Of a DNA stretch of 64,000 bases, positions 19,560-29,772 are shown piece by piece (position 1 is the stretch's first letter; every line of letters begins with the position of its first letter). The translations under genes and the position numbers were made by a program. The notes under the pieces were generated by a model. The model was given only the letters and a program-made list of their open reading frames with translations, was not told the DNA's origin and did not search any database. Source of the DNA: Gordonia westfalica (GTDB lineage Bacteria > Actinomycetota > Actinomycetes > Mycobacteriales > Mycobacteriaceae); NCBI RefSeq assembly GCF_900105725.1, contig NZ_FNLM01000036.1:930001-994000 (forward strand). Reading direction: 5' to 3'.

Positions 19560-20392
19560 GTCCCGCGGGCCGCAAACGGATCGCCGACGGGCTGGGGTAT
19601 GCGGCGATGGTCATCGTGCTGGTGATCATCGCGCTGCCGCTGGTGTGGATTCTGCTGGCATCGCTCAAGGACCGCTCCGAGATCTACGTGCAACCCGCGG
19701 TGTGGTGGCCGTCGACGTGGCGTCCGGAGAACTACGGCGAGGCCACCACGTCGGTCCCGTTCTGGACCTTCCTGCGCAACTCGGTCATCGTCACCGGGGT
19801 GCTGGGCGTGTCGAAGTTCGTGCTGGGCGTACTGAGTGCGTACGGCCTCGTCTTCCTGAGGTTCCCGGGGAAGAACGCCGTGTTCGTGGTGATCATCGCC
19901 GCGCTGATGGTGCCCAACCAGATCACGGTCATCACCAACTACTCGCTGGTTGCGCAACTGGGCTTCCGGAACACCTTCATCGGCATCATCCTGCCGCTGG
20001 CCGGGGTGGCGTTCGGGACCTTCCTGATGCGCAACCATTTCCTGTCTCTACCACCGGAGATCATCGAGGCGGCACGCATGGACGGCGCCGGGCACTTCCG
20101 CCTGCTGACCAGAGTGGTTCTGCCGCTGTCGATACCCACGATGGTCGCCTTCGCCACGATCACCCTGGTCAACGAGTGGAACGAGTACCTGTGGCCGTTC
20201 CTCATGGCCGACGACCACACCGTCGCGACACTGCCGGTCGGCCTGACCCAGCTACAGAACAGTGACGGGCTCACCAACTGGGGGCCGGTGATGGCGGCCA
20301 CGATCCTCGCGATGCTCCCGATGCTGATCATCTTCCTGGCCCTGCAACGTCACATGATCAAGGGTCTCACCTCCGGGGCGGTCAAGGGCTGA
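19556..20392 (+). CDS. ABC sugar/glycerol-phosphate importer permease 2 (UgpE/MalG type)
   Basis: Second membrane subunit of the importer, 278 residues, six helices. The EAA motif is EIIEAARMDGAGHFRLLTRV and the tail ends QRHMIKGLTSGAVKG, the usual MalG/UgpE C-terminus. ATG 19556 overlaps the previous stop. The frame is open far upstream, but that extension only shadows the first permease gene. Confidence 0.92.
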   Translation: MSPAGRKRIADGLGYAAMVIVLVIIALPLVWILLASLKDRSEIYVQPAVWWPSTWRPENYGEATTSVPFWTFLRNSVIVTGVLGVSKFVLGVLSAYGLVFLRFPGKNAVFVVIIAALMVPNQITVITNYSLVAQLGFRNTFIGIILPLAGVAFGTFLMRNHFLSLPPEIIEAARMDGAGHFRLLTRVVLPLSIPTMVAFATITLVNEWNEYLWPFLMADDHTVATLPVGLTQLQNSDGLTNWGPVMAATILAMLPMLIIFLALQRHMIKGLTSGAVKG

Positions 20393-20444
20393 CCGCCCGC
20401 TCGAAGCATGCTCGCGCACAACCGATTATCGACAGGAGACAACA

Positions 20445-21758
20445 ATGATCAACATGTCCCGCCGCGGTTTCATGGCCGCCTCGGCGACCGCCGCCGCAAG
20501 CGCCTTCCTGGCCGCCTGCGCCGGTTCGTCGGGGGACGGTGGCTCGTCGTCCGGTGATGCCTCGAAGCTCACCTTCTGGTCCAATCACCCGGGCAAGTCG
20601 ACCGAGGTGGAGAAGGAACTGATCAAACGCTTCGAAGCAGCCAATCCGGGGATCACGGTGCAGCTCGTCGACGCCGGGAAGAACTACGAGGAGGCGGCGC
20701 AGAAGTTCAACGCCGCGTTGTCGGGAGGTTCGCTGCCCGACATCATGATCCTGTCGGACGTGTGGTGGTTCAACTTCGCGTTGATCGGTGCGATCTCGCC
20801 GCTCGATGACCTGTTCGGGAAGGCCGGCGTGGACACGTCGGACTACGTCGATTCACTCATCGGGGACTACAACTGGAACGACAAGACCTGGGCGTTGCCG
20901 TATGCGCGCTCGACTCCGCTGTTCTACTACAACAAGGACGTGTGGACGAAGGCCGGTCTGCCCGATCGTGGTCCGCAGAGCTGGGACGAGTTCGACGAGT
21001 GGGGACCCCGGATCCAGACCGTGGTCGGCGGGGACAAGCGCGCCCACGGCTGGGGGAACGCCACCGACTACCTCGGTTGGACCTTCCAGGGGCCCACATG
21101 GACCTTCGGCGGGGCCTACTCCAAGGACTGGGATCTGACGTTCACCGACCCGAAGACCGTAGCGGCCGCTCAGTATCTGAGCGACTCGATCAACCAGAAG
21201 CGGTACGCGAAGATCTCCAACGACATCGCCGGTGACTTCAGTGCGGGGATCATCGCCTCGACCATCGCCTCCACGGGTGACCTGTCAGGCATCACCGAGA
21301 ACTCGACCTTCGACTTCGGTACGGCCTTCCTGCCGGCACCCGCCGGTGTCTCCGGATGCCCGACCGGTGGTGCCGGTCTTGCGATCCCGGCGAGGATCTC
21401 CGAGGACCGCAAGGTCAACGCGCTGAAGTTCATCGCGTTCATCACCGACGCCGCGAACACCGCGTACTTCTCGCAGAACGTCGGCTACATGCCGGTCCGC
21501 AAGTCCGCTCAGTCCGATCCGTCGATGGTCGCGTTCCTCGAGAAGAACCCCAACTTCGCGACGGCCATCGAGCAGCTGCCGCGAACGCAGCCGCAGAACT
21601 TCGCGCGGGTGTTCGTGCCCGGCGGCGACGAGATCATCGGCACCGGTTACGAACGGATCGGCCTGCAGAACGCCGATGTCGCATCGACTCTCGCCGACAC
21701 GCAGCGTCAGATCGCGCAGGTCTACGAGTCGCAGATCAAGCCGAAGCTCCCGCAGTGA
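20445..21758 (+). CDS. ABC importer substrate-binding lipoprotein (UgpB type)
   Basis: Extracellular solute-binding protein family 1, 437 residues, anchored as a lipoprotein. The N-terminus MINMSRRGFMAASATAAASA carries a twin-arginine-like RRGFMA followed by a lipobox LAAC (Cys about 25), so export may use Tat. The mature part begins with a Ser/Gly linker and has LTFWSNHPGKSTEVEKELI and GGSLPDIMILSDVWWF, typical of UgpB-like binding proteins. It lies between the permeases and the ATPase gene of the same importer. Confidence 0.92.
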   Translation: MINMSRRGFMAASATAAASAFLAACAGSSGDGGSSSGDASKLTFWSNHPGKSTEVEKELIKRFEAANPGITVQLVDAGKNYEEAAQKFNAALSGGSLPDIMILSDVWWFNFALIGAISPLDDLFGKAGVDTSDYVDSLIGDYNWNDKTWALPYARSTPLFYYNKDVWTKAGLPDRGPQSWDEFDEWGPRIQTVVGGDKRAHGWGNATDYLGWTFQGPTWTFGGAYSKDWDLTFTDPKTVAAAQYLSDSINQKRYAKISNDIAGDFSAGIIASTIASTGDLSGITENSTFDFGTAFLPAPAGVSGCPTGGAGLAIPARISEDRKVNALKFIAFITDAANTAYFSQNVGYMPVRKSAQSDPSMVAFLEKNPNFATAIEQLPRTQPQNFARVFVPGGDEIIGTGYERIGLQNADVASTLADTQRQIAQVYESQIKPKLPQ

Positions 21759-21798
21759 TCGGAGCGGTCGCAATCGGTGCGCGCGGTGGGGGTGTCAC

Positions 21799-22911
21799 GT
21801 GGCGTCGGTGACCTTCGCCGGGGCCACGCGGCGCTTCGCCGACGGGCAGAAGCCGGCGGTGGACTCCCTCGATCTCACGGTCGCCGACGGCGAGTTCATG
21901 GTTCTGGTGGGGCCGTCGGGGTGTGGTAAGTCGACAAGTCTGCGGATGGTCGCAGGTCTGGAGTCGGTGGAGTCCGGAGCCGTCCTCATCGACGACGTCG
22001 ACGTGATCGGGATGGCGCCCAAGGCGCGTGATGTGGCCATGGTGTTCCAGAACTACGCGCTCTACCCGAACATGACGGTCGCCGACAACATGGGTTTCGC
22101 GCTGCGCAACGCCGGGATGAGCAAGGCGGACACCGGAACCCGTGTGCTCGACGTGGCGCGGATGCTCGAACTCGAGAATCTCCTGGACCGCAAACCGGCG
22201 AAACTGTCCGGTGGGCAGCGGCAGCGGGTCGCGATGGGCCGCGCGATCGTCCGCCGGCCCAAGGTCTTTTGCATGGACGAGCCGCTGTCCAACCTCGATG
22301 CCAAGCTCCGGGTCAGTACACGTGCGCAGATCGCGGCGATGCAGCGGGAACTGGGCGTGACGACGCTGTACGTCACGCATGACCAGGTCGAGGCGATGAC
22401 GATGGGCCATCGGGTGGCGGTATTGGATTCCGGTGTGCTGCAACAGGTCGGCACGCCGCGGGAGATCTACTCGCGGCCCGCCAATCTGTTCGTCGCGTCG
22501 TTCATGGGGTCGCCGCAGATGTGCTTGATCGACGGTCGGATCGAGGACGGGATCGTGCATCTCGGTGGCACCCGGGTCCACGTACCGGCCCCGGTGTCGG
22601 CGTCGCTGTCGTCGTCCGAGGTGGTGGTGGGATTGCGGGCGGAGTCGTGGTCTGTCTCGTCGTCGCATCAGTCCGGGGTGCTCGCCGCGACAGTCGATCT
22701 CGTGGAGGAGCTCGGTGCCGAGCAGTTCGTCTACTGCAGCGCGGACCTCTCGCTGCGCAACAGCCGCATCGTGGTTCGGGTCGATCATCGGCGCACCGTC
22801 GAGGTGGGTGACGTGATCGGGCTGACCCCCGTCGTCGACGAGACGTACTGGTTCGATCCGGTGAGCGGTGACGCGCTCGACGACCCGCTCCGTCGCGAAC
22901 TCAGTTCGTGA
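21799..22911 (+). CDS. ABC importer ATP-binding protein (UgpC/MalK type)
   Basis: Cytoplasmic ATPase that powers the importer. The 370-residue protein has Walker [10 protein letters not shown], signature [15 protein letters not shown], Walker [15 protein letters not shown] and the switch histidine in [12 protein letters not shown], followed by a C-terminal TOBE/regulatory domain. GTG 21799 gives [13 protein letters not shown]; codons upstream in frame are not family-like. The gene ends 11 bases inside the convergent fdhD gene. Confidence 0.93.
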   Translation: MASVTFAGATRRFADGQKPAVDSLDLTVADGEFMVLVGPSGCGKSTSLRMVAGLESVESGAVLIDDVDVIGMAPKARDVAMVFQNYALYPNMTVADNMGFALRNAGMSKADTGTRVLDVARMLELENLLDRKPAKLSGGQRQRVAMGRAIVRRPKVFCMDEPLSNLDAKLRVSTRAQIAAMQRELGVTTLYVTHDQVEAMTMGHRVAVLDSGVLQQVGTPREIYSRPANLFVASFMGSPQMCLIDGRIEDGIVHLGGTRVHVPAPVSASLSSSEVVVGLRAESWSVSSSHQSGVLAATVDLVEELGAEQFVYCSADLSLRNSRIVVRVDHRRTVEVGDVIGLTPVVDETYWFDPVSGDALDDPLRRELSS

Positions 22912-23761
22912 CGGCGGCGGGGAGATCGGCACCGTCGGTCGTGATCCGGTCGGGCCGCGTGTAGACGACCATCGACTCGCCACGGGAGAAGCCGATCAGG
23001 GTGATGCCGAGTTCGTCGGCGAGGTCGGCGGCCAGGGAAGAGGGTGCGGACACCGCGCTCAGCATCGGGACACCCGCCATCGCCGCCTTCTGTACCAGCT
23101 CGAAGCTGGCGCGACCCGAGACCTGAAGGACGGTGCCGGACAGGGGAAGTCGATCGGCGAGCACCGCCCAGCCGATGACCTTGTCGACAGCGTTGTGCCG
23201 GCCCACGTCCTCGCGGACGACGAGCAGTTCGCCGTCGGCGTCGAACAGGGCCGCCGCGTGCAGCCCGCCGGTCTTGTCGAAGACGTCCTGTTCGGCGCGG
23301 AGACGGTCGGGGAGATCCAGCAACGTGTCGACGTCGACGGTCAGGGTGTCGGCGGCCGGATCGTGGGCCGAGCGGGTGTGGACGGACTCGATGCTGTCCT
23401 TGCCGCAGACACCGCAGGCGCTCGTCATGGTGTTGCGGCGGACGATGCCGGGGGCGGGTGGCGGAACGTGGCCGGCAAGGGAGACGTCGACGACGTTGTA
23501 GGTGTTGGCGCCGGTGGAGTCGGTGCCCGCGCAGTAACGGGCGGTCGAGTAGTCGCTGCCTGCGGTGATGACGCCCTCGGAGACGAGGTATCCGGCCACG
23601 AGCTCGAAATCGTTGCCCGGGGTGCGCATGGTGACGCTCAGCTGTCGACCGCCGACGCGGATCTCGAGGGGCTCCTCGACGGCCAGGGTGTCGGCGCGTT
23701 GCGTCGGGGCCGCATCGCGTCGGATGCGGGTGACACGGCGGCGTGCGGTTATTCGTCCCAC
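22901..23761 (-). CDS. fdhD: Formate dehydrogenase accessory sulfurtransferase FdhD
   Basis: Transfers sulfur from a cysteine desulfurase to the molybdenum cofactor of formate dehydrogenase. The 286-residue protein has the active-site cysteine pair in [11 protein letters not shown] and the C-terminal [14 protein letters not shown] and [14 protein letters not shown] motifs. GTG 23761 gives [10 protein letters not shown], the usual family start. No formate dehydrogenase gene is in the window, although another Mo enzyme (NarG) is. The 3' end overlaps the ABC ATPase gene by 11 bases. Confidence 0.93.
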   Translation of the reverse strand: MGRITARRRVTRIRRDAAPTQRADTLAVEEPLEIRVGGRQLSVTMRTPGNDFELVAGYLVSEGVITAGSDYSTARYCAGTDSTGANTYNVVDVSLAGHVPPPAPGIVRRNTMTSACGVCGKDSIESVHTRSAHDPAADTLTVDVDTLLDLPDRLRAEQDVFDKTGGLHAAALFDADGELLVVREDVGRHNAVDKVIGWAVLADRLPLSGTVLQVSGRASFELVQKAAMAGVPMLSAVSAPSSLAADLADELGITLIGFSRGESMVVYTRPDRITTDGADLPAAVTN

Positions 23762-23778
23762 GGTGTCGACCCTAGTCC

Positions 23779-24228
23779 TCAGACATCCAGGATCAGCGTC
23801 ACAGGTCCGTCGTTGACCAGGCTCACCTGCATGTTCGCCCCGAACCGTCCGGTGGCGACGGTGGCACCGGCAGCGCGCAGGGCGTCGACGAGCGCCTCGA
23901 CGAGCGGCTCCGCCACCGGGCCCGGGGCGGCGGCGTTCCACGACGGCCGGCGTCCCTTGGCGGTGTTGGCGTACAGGGTGAACTGGCTGATGACCAGGAT
24001 CGGCGCATCGATGTCGGCGGCCGCCCTCTCGGGACCCTCCTCGCCGTTGAAGATCCGCAGGCGCCAGATCTTGTCGGCGAGTCTCGCGGCGTGGTCGGGG
24101 GTGTCGTCGTGGGTGGCGCCGACGAGAGCGACGAGACCGGACCCGCCGTCCGGGATGTCGAGCTCGCCGACGACCTCGCCGTCGACGCTCACGCGGGCTT
24201 GACTGACTCGCTGGATGACGGCTCGCAC
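23779..24228 (-). CDS. dtd: D-aminoacyl-tRNA deacylase
   Basis: Homodimeric quality-control enzyme that removes D-amino acids (and glycine) mischarged on tRNA. The 149-residue product has the two signature motifs, [17 protein letters not shown] and the cross-subunit Gly-Pro in NDGPVTLIL. The GTG at 24228 gives [17 protein letters not shown], matching the family start. Its first 40 bases overlap the end of the upstream MFS gene. Confidence 0.95.
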   Translation of the reverse strand: MRAVIQRVSQARVSVDGEVVGELDIPDGGSGLVALVGATHDDTPDHAARLADKIWRLRIFNGEEGPERAAADIDAPILVISQFTLYANTAKGRRPSWNAAAPGPVAEPLVEALVDALRAAGATVATGRFGANMQVSLVNDGPVTLILDV

Positions 24229-25454
24229 CGATCCAGGATGCCAGTCGCGGGTGGTTCCTCCGCGCTGAGGTGGGACGGCGGCCGCGCATCGGGGGAGAAC
24301 CGGCCGGGGGCGAGGTTTCGGCCGAAGAACCCGGCGCCGACGAGCCCCACGACACCCATCGCGACCGCGGCCGGCGGGAGCCCGGCGACACCAGCGATCA
24401 CACCGACTGCGCCCGGAGCGCCGGCGACGCCGCCGTCGTGGAGTAGCCGCCACAGCGACAGGAACTGCGGTCGCGCGTCGGCGGGGGAGATGTCGGCGCC
24501 CACGGTCATCACCAGTCCGTTGGTGAGTCCGTTGCCGACACCCATGCCGAGCGCGACGAACCACAGGGCGGTGGGCGTGTGGACCAATGGCATCGCCAGC
24601 AGGGACGCCCCGAACAGTGCGGTGGAGAGTATCGCCATCCCACGTCGACCCCAGCGGTCGAGGGCGACACCCGATGGGTACGACAACACCACGTCGGCGG
24701 CCCCGGCCACACCGAACAGCAGGGCGGTCGTCGACGCATCCATCCCGACCCGTTCGGCCCACAGCGGCAACAGCACCATCCGCGTGGCCCGCAGTGATCC
24801 GAGCGCGAAAGCGCCCGGCCCCAACCGCATCAGCGGAGCCCGATGACGGCGGGCGGTCGCCCAGATCGGTGCCGGCGGCGTTCCCCGGGTGCGGATCTCG
24901 GCGTCGGCCATCGTCGACATCAGCACCCCGGCGACACCGACCGCGACCAACTGGATGACGAACACCCCGACCATGCCGGACGCGGTGGTGAGCACCGCGG
25001 CGCCGGCGAACGGACCGACGAAGAAGCCCAGCCGATGCATGCCGGCCATCGCCGAGATCGCGCGGGCGCGGCGGGCCGGGTCGACCGCCGCGGTGAGGTA
25101 GGACTGTCGCGCCAGACCCCAGACCGCCTGTGCGAGACCGAGTGACGTCACCCCGGCGGTGAGTGTCAGCAGGGATGCGTCGACGACGCACAGTGCGGCG
25201 CCGACGAGTCCGACGACCGCGCCGATCACCATCGAACGCTGTTCACCTACCTGCGACACGAGACGGCCGGCGGGCAGGTCGGCGATCAGTACACCGAGCC
25301 CGCCGGCCGCGACCACGAGCGCGGCGAGGGTGAGCGACGCGCCGTGCGCGAGGGCGGCGAGGGGCACGACCGGTGCGGTCGCCCCCGTCGCCAGGCCCAG
25401 CAGCGACGTCGGGGTGTGGACGTGGAAGACGAGTTGGCGTGTGGTGGCGCTCAA
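24189..25454 (-). CDS. Major facilitator superfamily transporter
   Basis: Twelve-helix membrane transporter of 421 residues, exporter-like. The loop 2-3 region [20 protein letters not shown] and the matching second-half loop [20 protein letters not shown] are standard MFS features. The start is a TTG that overlaps the upstream monooxygenase stop (TTGA), which argues for coupling to it. The substrate is unknown; export of a sulfur-compound breakdown product is only a guess from context. Confidence 0.85.
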   Translation of the reverse strand: MSATTRQLVFHVHTPTSLLGLATGATAPVVPLAALAHGASLTLAALVVAAGGLGVLIADLPAGRLVSQVGEQRSMVIGAVVGLVGAALCVVDASLLTLTAGVTSLGLAQAVWGLARQSYLTAAVDPARRARAISAMAGMHRLGFFVGPFAGAAVLTTASGMVGVFVIQLVAVGVAGVLMSTMADAEIRTRGTPPAPIWATARRHRAPLMRLGPGAFALGSLRATRMVLLPLWAERVGMDASTTALLFGVAGAADVVLSYPSGVALDRWGRRGMAILSTALFGASLLAMPLVHTPTALWFVALGMGVGNGLTNGLVMTVGADISPADARPQFLSLWRLLHDGGVAGAPGAVGVIAGVAGLPPAAVAMGVVGLVGAGFFGRNLAPGRFSPDARPPSHLSAEEPPATGILDRCEPSSSESVKPA

Positions 25455-26809
25455 CTCGCGAATTGTGTGGCGTCGGCCTCCGCTGTGAACCGGCTCGCCG
25501 GGCGCGGCAGACCGAAGTGGTCACGCAATGTGGTGCCCGAGTACTCGGTGCGGAACAGGCCGCGGCGCTGCAGGATCGGAACGACGGTCTCCACGAAGTC
25601 GGTCAGGCCGCCCGGGTAGTAGGGCGGCATGATGTTGAATCCGTCTGCTGCGCCGGTGGTGAACCAGTGTTCGATGGTGTCGGCGACCTGCTCGGGGGTG
25701 CCGGCGAACACCCGGTGACCGCGCGCGCCGGCGAGCCGGTCGAGCAGAGTGCGCAGCGTCGGCTTCTCCCGCTCCACGATGCCCGCGACCACCTGCTTGC
25801 GGCTGCGCTTGTTGCTGGTGACGTCCCCGGCGTCGCCGAAGAGTTCCGGCGCAACAGGGGCGTCGAGGTCATGGCCGGACAGGTCGACGCCGATGATGCC
25901 GCGCAACTGCTTGATGCCGTAGGCGGGGACGGTGAGTTCGTTGAACTCCTGCTCCAGTGCGCGCGCCTCCGCCTCGGTGCCGCCGATGAACGGGCTGAGG
26001 CCCGGAAGGATGACCACGTGGTCGGGGTTGCGGCCGAGCTTCGCCGCGCCGGCCTTGATGTCGGAGTAGAACGCGCGCGCGTGTTCGACGAGCTGGTGGG
26101 CGGTGAAGATCGCCTCGGCGTGGCGGGCGGCGAAGGCCCGGCCGTCGTCGGAGGCGCCGGCCTGCACCAGCACCGGATGGCCCTGAGGGGAACGCGGAGC
26201 ACTGAAAGCACCTCGGACGCTGAGGTGTTCGCCCACGAACTCGGCGCGGTGGATCTTGTCGGTGTCGGCGTAGATGCCCGCCTCCCGGTCTAGGACGACG
26301 GCATCGTCCTCCCAGGAATCCCAGAGCCGCGTGGTGGCGTCGACGAACTCCGCGGCGCGGCGGTAACGATCGGCCGGATCGGGATGGGCGGGGAGGCCGA
26401 AGTTCTCGGCGGCGATCTCGGTGGAGGTGGTGACGATGTTCCACCCCGCGCGACCCTTCGACAGGAAGTCCAGACTCGAGAACAGCCGTGCGAGGTTGTA
26501 GGGCTCGTAATAGGTCGTCGACGCCGTCGCGATGAGGCCGATGCGTTCCGTGGCCGCGGCGATCGCGGTCAGCAGCGTGATGGGTTCGAGGCGCCCGGCA
26601 GCGCTGTACGCGGCCTCGGTGCGCAGGGCGGGACCGTCGGCGAAGAACACCGCGTCGAACTTCGCGGCCTCCGCCTCCCTGGCGATCTGCTGGTAGTAGT
26701 CCGCGTCGAACAGACGCTCCGGCTGCGTCCGGGGATGACGCCACGCGGCCTCGTGATGCCCCACGGGGTAGCTGAAGGCATTGAGGTGGAGCTGACGATC
26801 GGTGGTCAC
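25451..26809 (-). CDS. LLM-class flavin-dependent monooxygenase (NtaA/SnaA/DszA-like)
   Basis: Two-component monooxygenase using FMNH2 supplied by a separate reductase. The 452-residue TIM-barrel protein has family features such as FDAVFFADGPALR, FLSKGRAGWNIVTTS and FNIMPPYYPGGL. This branch includes enzymes that cleave alkanesulfonates, sulfones or nitrilotriacetate. The adjacent sulfonate/nitrate-type ABC genes support a sulfur-scavenging role. GTG 26809 is the start. The flavin reductase partner is not in the window. Confidence 0.88.
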   Translation of the reverse strand: MTTDRQLHLNAFSYPVGHHEAAWRHPRTQPERLFDADYYQQIAREAEAAKFDAVFFADGPALRTEAAYSAAGRLEPITLLTAIAAATERIGLIATASTTYYEPYNLARLFSSLDFLSKGRAGWNIVTTSTEIAAENFGLPAHPDPADRYRRAAEFVDATTRLWDSWEDDAVVLDREAGIYADTDKIHRAEFVGEHLSVRGAFSAPRSPQGHPVLVQAGASDDGRAFAARHAEAIFTAHQLVEHARAFYSDIKAGAAKLGRNPDHVVILPGLSPFIGGTEAEARALEQEFNELTVPAYGIKQLRGIIGVDLSGHDLDAPVAPELFGDAGDVTSNKRSRKQVVAGIVEREKPTLRTLLDRLAGARGHRVFAGTPEQVADTIEHWFTTGAADGFNIMPPYYPGGLTDFVETVVPILQRRGLFRTEYSGTTLRDHFGLPRPASRFTAEADATQFAS

Positions 26810-26861
26810 AACTGATCCTCTTCGTGTCGGTGTGTGTGAGATGCGTTGTCGTGCAGGGGTC

Positions 26862-27638
26862 TCAGGTCGCGTCGGCGTCGACGCCGAGCGCGCGCAGGAG
26901 GGCCTCGCGGTGGCTGACGAAGTCGGGATCGCGCAGTGAGCGCTGCGGTCCGAGGCCGGTCAGGTCACGATCGGCGACGAACCGTCCCTCGTCGAGGACG
27001 AGGACGCGATCGGCCAGCGTGATGGCCTCGTCCACGTCGTGTGTGACCAGCAGGACGCCGGGCCGGTACTTCGCGCACAGGTCGCGCAGCAGGCCGTGCA
27101 TCCGGATGCGGGTCAGCGCGTCCAGGGCTCCGAACGGTTCGTCCGCGAGGAGCAGCTGCGGTTGGCGCACCAGCGATCGGGCGAGCGCCACGCGCTGTTG
27201 TTCACCGCCGGACAGTTCGGTGGGCCAGGCGTTCTCGCGGCCGGCGAGCCCGACGTCGGACAGTGTCCGCCGGCCGGCCGCGGTTGCCCCGCGTCCGCCG
27301 AGCCCCAGGGTGACATTGGGGAGCACGCGTGCCCACGGGAGAAGCCGGGAGTCCTGGAAGACCACCGAGGTCGAGGGCGCGACATAGAGGTCGCCGTCGC
27401 CCGCGACGCCGTTGTCGAGACCTGCGATGGCCCGCAGAAGTGTGGACTTTCCGCTGCCGCTGCGACCCAGGAGGGCGACGAATTCGCCTGCCCGGATCGT
27501 CAGGTCGATGTTCGCGAGTACGGTCCGTTCGCCGAAGCCGCGTGAGAGTCCCCGGACGACCAGGACTTCGGGTGCGGATTCAGGTGCAGCGGCGGAGGTC
27601 TCCGCTCGATCGATCAGCTGCCCAGTGACTTTCGCCAT
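26862..27638 (-). CDS. ABC importer ATP-binding protein (SsuB/TauB type)
   Basis: ATPase of an aliphatic-sulfonate or related importer, 258 residues. It shows Walker A GRSGSGKST, the Q-loop VFQDSRLLPWARVLPNV (the LLPW is typical of SsuB/NrtD/TauB), signature LSGGEQQRVALARSL, Walker B LLLADEPFGALDALTR and VTHDVDEAITLADR. ATG 27638 overlaps the end of the permease reading frame by 25 bases. The gene itself looks intact although its permease is broken. Confidence 0.9.
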   Translation of the reverse strand: MAKVTGQLIDRAETSAAAPESAPEVLVVRGLSRGFGERTVLANIDLTIRAGEFVALLGRSGSGKSTLLRAIAGLDNGVAGDGDLYVAPSTSVVFQDSRLLPWARVLPNVTLGLGGRGATAAGRRTLSDVGLAGRENAWPTELSGGEQQRVALARSLVRQPQLLLADEPFGALDALTRIRMHGLLRDLCAKYRPGVLLVTHDVDEAITLADRVLVLDEGRFVADRDLTGLGPQRSLRDPDFVSHREALLRALGVDADAT

Positions 27639-28230
27639 GACAGTGCCCTCCTCTCGATGGTGCGGACGACGGTGTCGCCGACGAGACCGAAGACGGCGTA
27701 GACCACGAGCCCCACGACGACGATCTCCAGCTGTCCGTAGAGGCGTGCCTGGTTCATCAGGTAGCCGATGCCCTCGGTTGCGTTGACCTGTTCGACGACG
27801 ACGAGCGCGAGCCACGAGATCGTCACGTCCAGGCGCATCCCGTGAAGAACCCGGGTACCGCACCCGGCAGGGCGACGCGTCGGATGAACGCGGTCCGGGA
27901 CAGGCCGACGGTCTGTGCGAGTTCGACGTGGCGCATGTCCACGCCGCGCAGCTGGGCGTGGGTGTTGATGTAGACGGGGATCATCACGCTGGTCGAGATG
28001 ATGATGATCTTCATCGCATCGCCGATGCCGAACCACATGATGGCGAGCGGGATGATCGCGAGTGTCGGGATGGCCCGTTTGATCTGGATCGGGCCGTCGA
28101 CGATCGATTCGCCGATGCGGCTCAGCCCGGAGATCAGGGCGAGGACGACGCCGACCCCGACGCCGATGACCAGCGAGATGGCGGCGAGCCGAAGGGAGGC
28201 GAGGATGTTGGTCGGCAGGCGGCCGTCCGA
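27614..28230 (-). pseudogene. SsuC-type ABC permease, 5'-truncated and frameshifted
   Basis: Remains of an importer permease. The first recognisable part, DGRLPTNILASLRLAAISL, begins only at the join with the binding-protein gene, so by comparison with E. coli SsuC about 50-55 N-terminal residues are missing. The frame reads on through IPLAIMWFGIGDAMKIIIIS and VELAQTVGLSRTAF to ALPGAVPGFFTG, then jumps to MRLDVTISWLALVVVEQVNA and continues to the normal C-terminus. The jump is at the CCC run 27839-27841: one extra base restores the frame. Either a real pseudogene or assembly errors. Confidence 0.75.
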
Positions 28231-29116
28231 CCAGCTTCACCCATTCCGCGGGGTGCGTGTTGATCCAGTGGAAGGAGTTGACGAGGACACCGACGAAGTG
28301 GCGTAGCGCGGCGGCCTTGGCCGGGTCGGTGAGCGACTCTCCCCGGGCATAGAAGAAGGAGAGTCCCTCCGATGTCCGTCCGACGGCTGCCGGGTCGAGG
28401 AACGACGCCCCGTCGCGTGAGTAGTCGCGGAGGTAGCGGGTGAGACGTGGCTCGTTGAGCGGTGCGACGTCGACCTCGCCGGCCCCGAGTGCCTCGGAGA
28501 ACTCGACGAGCTGCAGGCGCACGAGGTTCACGTCATCGGTGGTCAGGCCGGAGTTCTGCAGAGCCCGGAGAACGGCCACCTGCTGGGCGGTGCCCTCGGC
28601 GTAGGCGATTCGCTTGCCCCGCAGGTCGGCTCCGGTGCGCAGCGTCGGGGCAGCCTCGGGACTGGTTGCGAAACGATACGAGTCCGGCTGGACCTTCCGC
28701 GCCAGGATGATCGGAACCTGTTGCCCGGTGAGATATGCGTGGATCGGCGGGACGTCACCGACCGGTGCGACGTCGGCGGTGCCTGCGCGGAAGGCCTCCA
28801 GCACCGCGGGTCCGCCGGTGAAGTTGGCGAATTCGACCTTGTAGGGGAGGTGCTCGCCGTTGCCGCCGGCGGCGAGGAGGTTCTGGACCAGGTTCTGCTG
28901 GTCGGCCACCACCAGGGTGGTGCCCGCCGGGATGTCGGTGGGGAGCGTCTTGCTCAGGTCGACCTCGGTGTCCGACGGACCGCACGCCGACGCGAAGACG
29001 ACGGCGGCGAGAGTCGCGGCCGTGGCAACGACCTTGGTGCGCAGAAACCGTCGTCGGCGCCTTCCGTGCGTACGGGCCGGAGGTGAGATGTCGTGGGAGG
29101 ACAGCGATGAGGACAC
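28222..29116 (-). pseudogene. SsuA-type substrate-binding lipoprotein, 3'-truncated
   Basis: Sulfonate/nitrate/taurine-type solute-binding protein. GTG 29116 gives a basic N-region (RRRRRFLRTK), a hydrophobic core and a lipobox FASAC before GPSDTEVDLSK. The family core is clear: TTLVVADQQNLVQNLLAAGG, FTGGPAVLEAFRAGTADVA, LRGKRIAYAEGTAQQVAVL. After HPAEWVKLVG (about residue 297) the frame runs into permease coding sequence read out of frame, without its own last roughly 20-40 residues or stop. The join suggests a deletion covering the end of this gene and the start of the permease gene, or a collapsed assembly. Confidence 0.75.
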
Positions 29117-29233
29117 GAATTGGCTCGATTCGTCGATGATGTGCGCGATGTCCTCACGCTGTCATCGACGACCGATCAACCCAATGTTTATGCGCGCGTT
29201 GGAGATTAGTTCCGCGGGCGTTGAATGACTTTC

Positions 29234-29254
29234 GATCTACACGATCGGAAGAGC
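29234..29254. other. Illumina adapter-like sequence
   Basis: GATCTACAC (29234-29242, as in the P5 oligonucleotide) is directly followed by GATCGGAAGAGC (29243-29254, the universal adapter core). It lies four bases beyond the stop of the secreted-protein gene and 118 bases upstream of the binding-protein gene. No gene is supported in 29117-29258. This may be leftover adapter in the assembly. Confidence 0.6.
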
Positions 29255-29258
29255 AAAA

Positions 29259-29772
29259 CTACTTGATCTCGATGTCCCCGTCGAAGTCGAACGGGGTGGC
29301 CGCGGGCTTACAGCCGTTGAAGGAGGCGGTGGGTGCCGGGCCGTTCACCCCGACCTTGTTGTCGTCCTCGCCTGCGCCTTTCCGGACGGTGATCTGCACG
29401 GCGAGGGCCTCGCTGAGTCCCGCGGGGATGAGATTGGGATCGGTCGCGGCGATCGGGTAGACCAGCGACGCGGTGTTCCCGTCGGTGTGGATGCACGTGA
29501 TCGGCCCCTTGACCTTGAAGGGCAGGGGATTGTCGTCGTCGCCGGCCAGGAGGGTCGCGACGTAGGTGCCGGTGGTCTTGCCCTTGTCGTCGGTGACGCC
29601 GTCGGCCTTGATCTCGAGGACCTCGAGGTCCGGGGCGATCTCGAGTTCGCCGGAGATCTTCAGCGACTTGGTTCCCCGCCGCATCGGCCGGCGCGGCGAC
29701 GCCGACGGACGCGAGTACTGCGGCGGCCGCCAGCCCCGAGGCGGCGAGAGTGCGTGTTCGGAATGCGGTCAT
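29259..29772 (-). pseudogene. Secreted protein with single-base frameshift
   Basis: ATG 29772 encodes a clear signal peptide, MTAFRTRTLAASGLAAAAVL then ASVGVAAPADA, in one frame; the mature domain (KSLKISGELEIAPDLEVLE through GDIEIK) continues in another. Deleting one base in the run at 29674-29677 (CCCC on the plus strand) joins them into a 170-residue protein. The mature part is beta-rich and acidic with two cysteines (GPITCIHTDG and FNGCKP) that could form a disulfide. No family is recognised. It may be intact in the organism if the extra base is a sequencing error. Confidence 0.65.

Noticed and set aside
18854..20392. 512-residue version of the second sugar permease
   Set aside because: The N-terminal 234 residues shadow the first permease; the overlapping ATG 19556 gives the family start.
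22901..24391. Single 496-residue protein joining dtd-region sequence to FdhD
   Set aside because: Only the part after GTG 23761 is FdhD; the preceding residues are dtd read in another frame.
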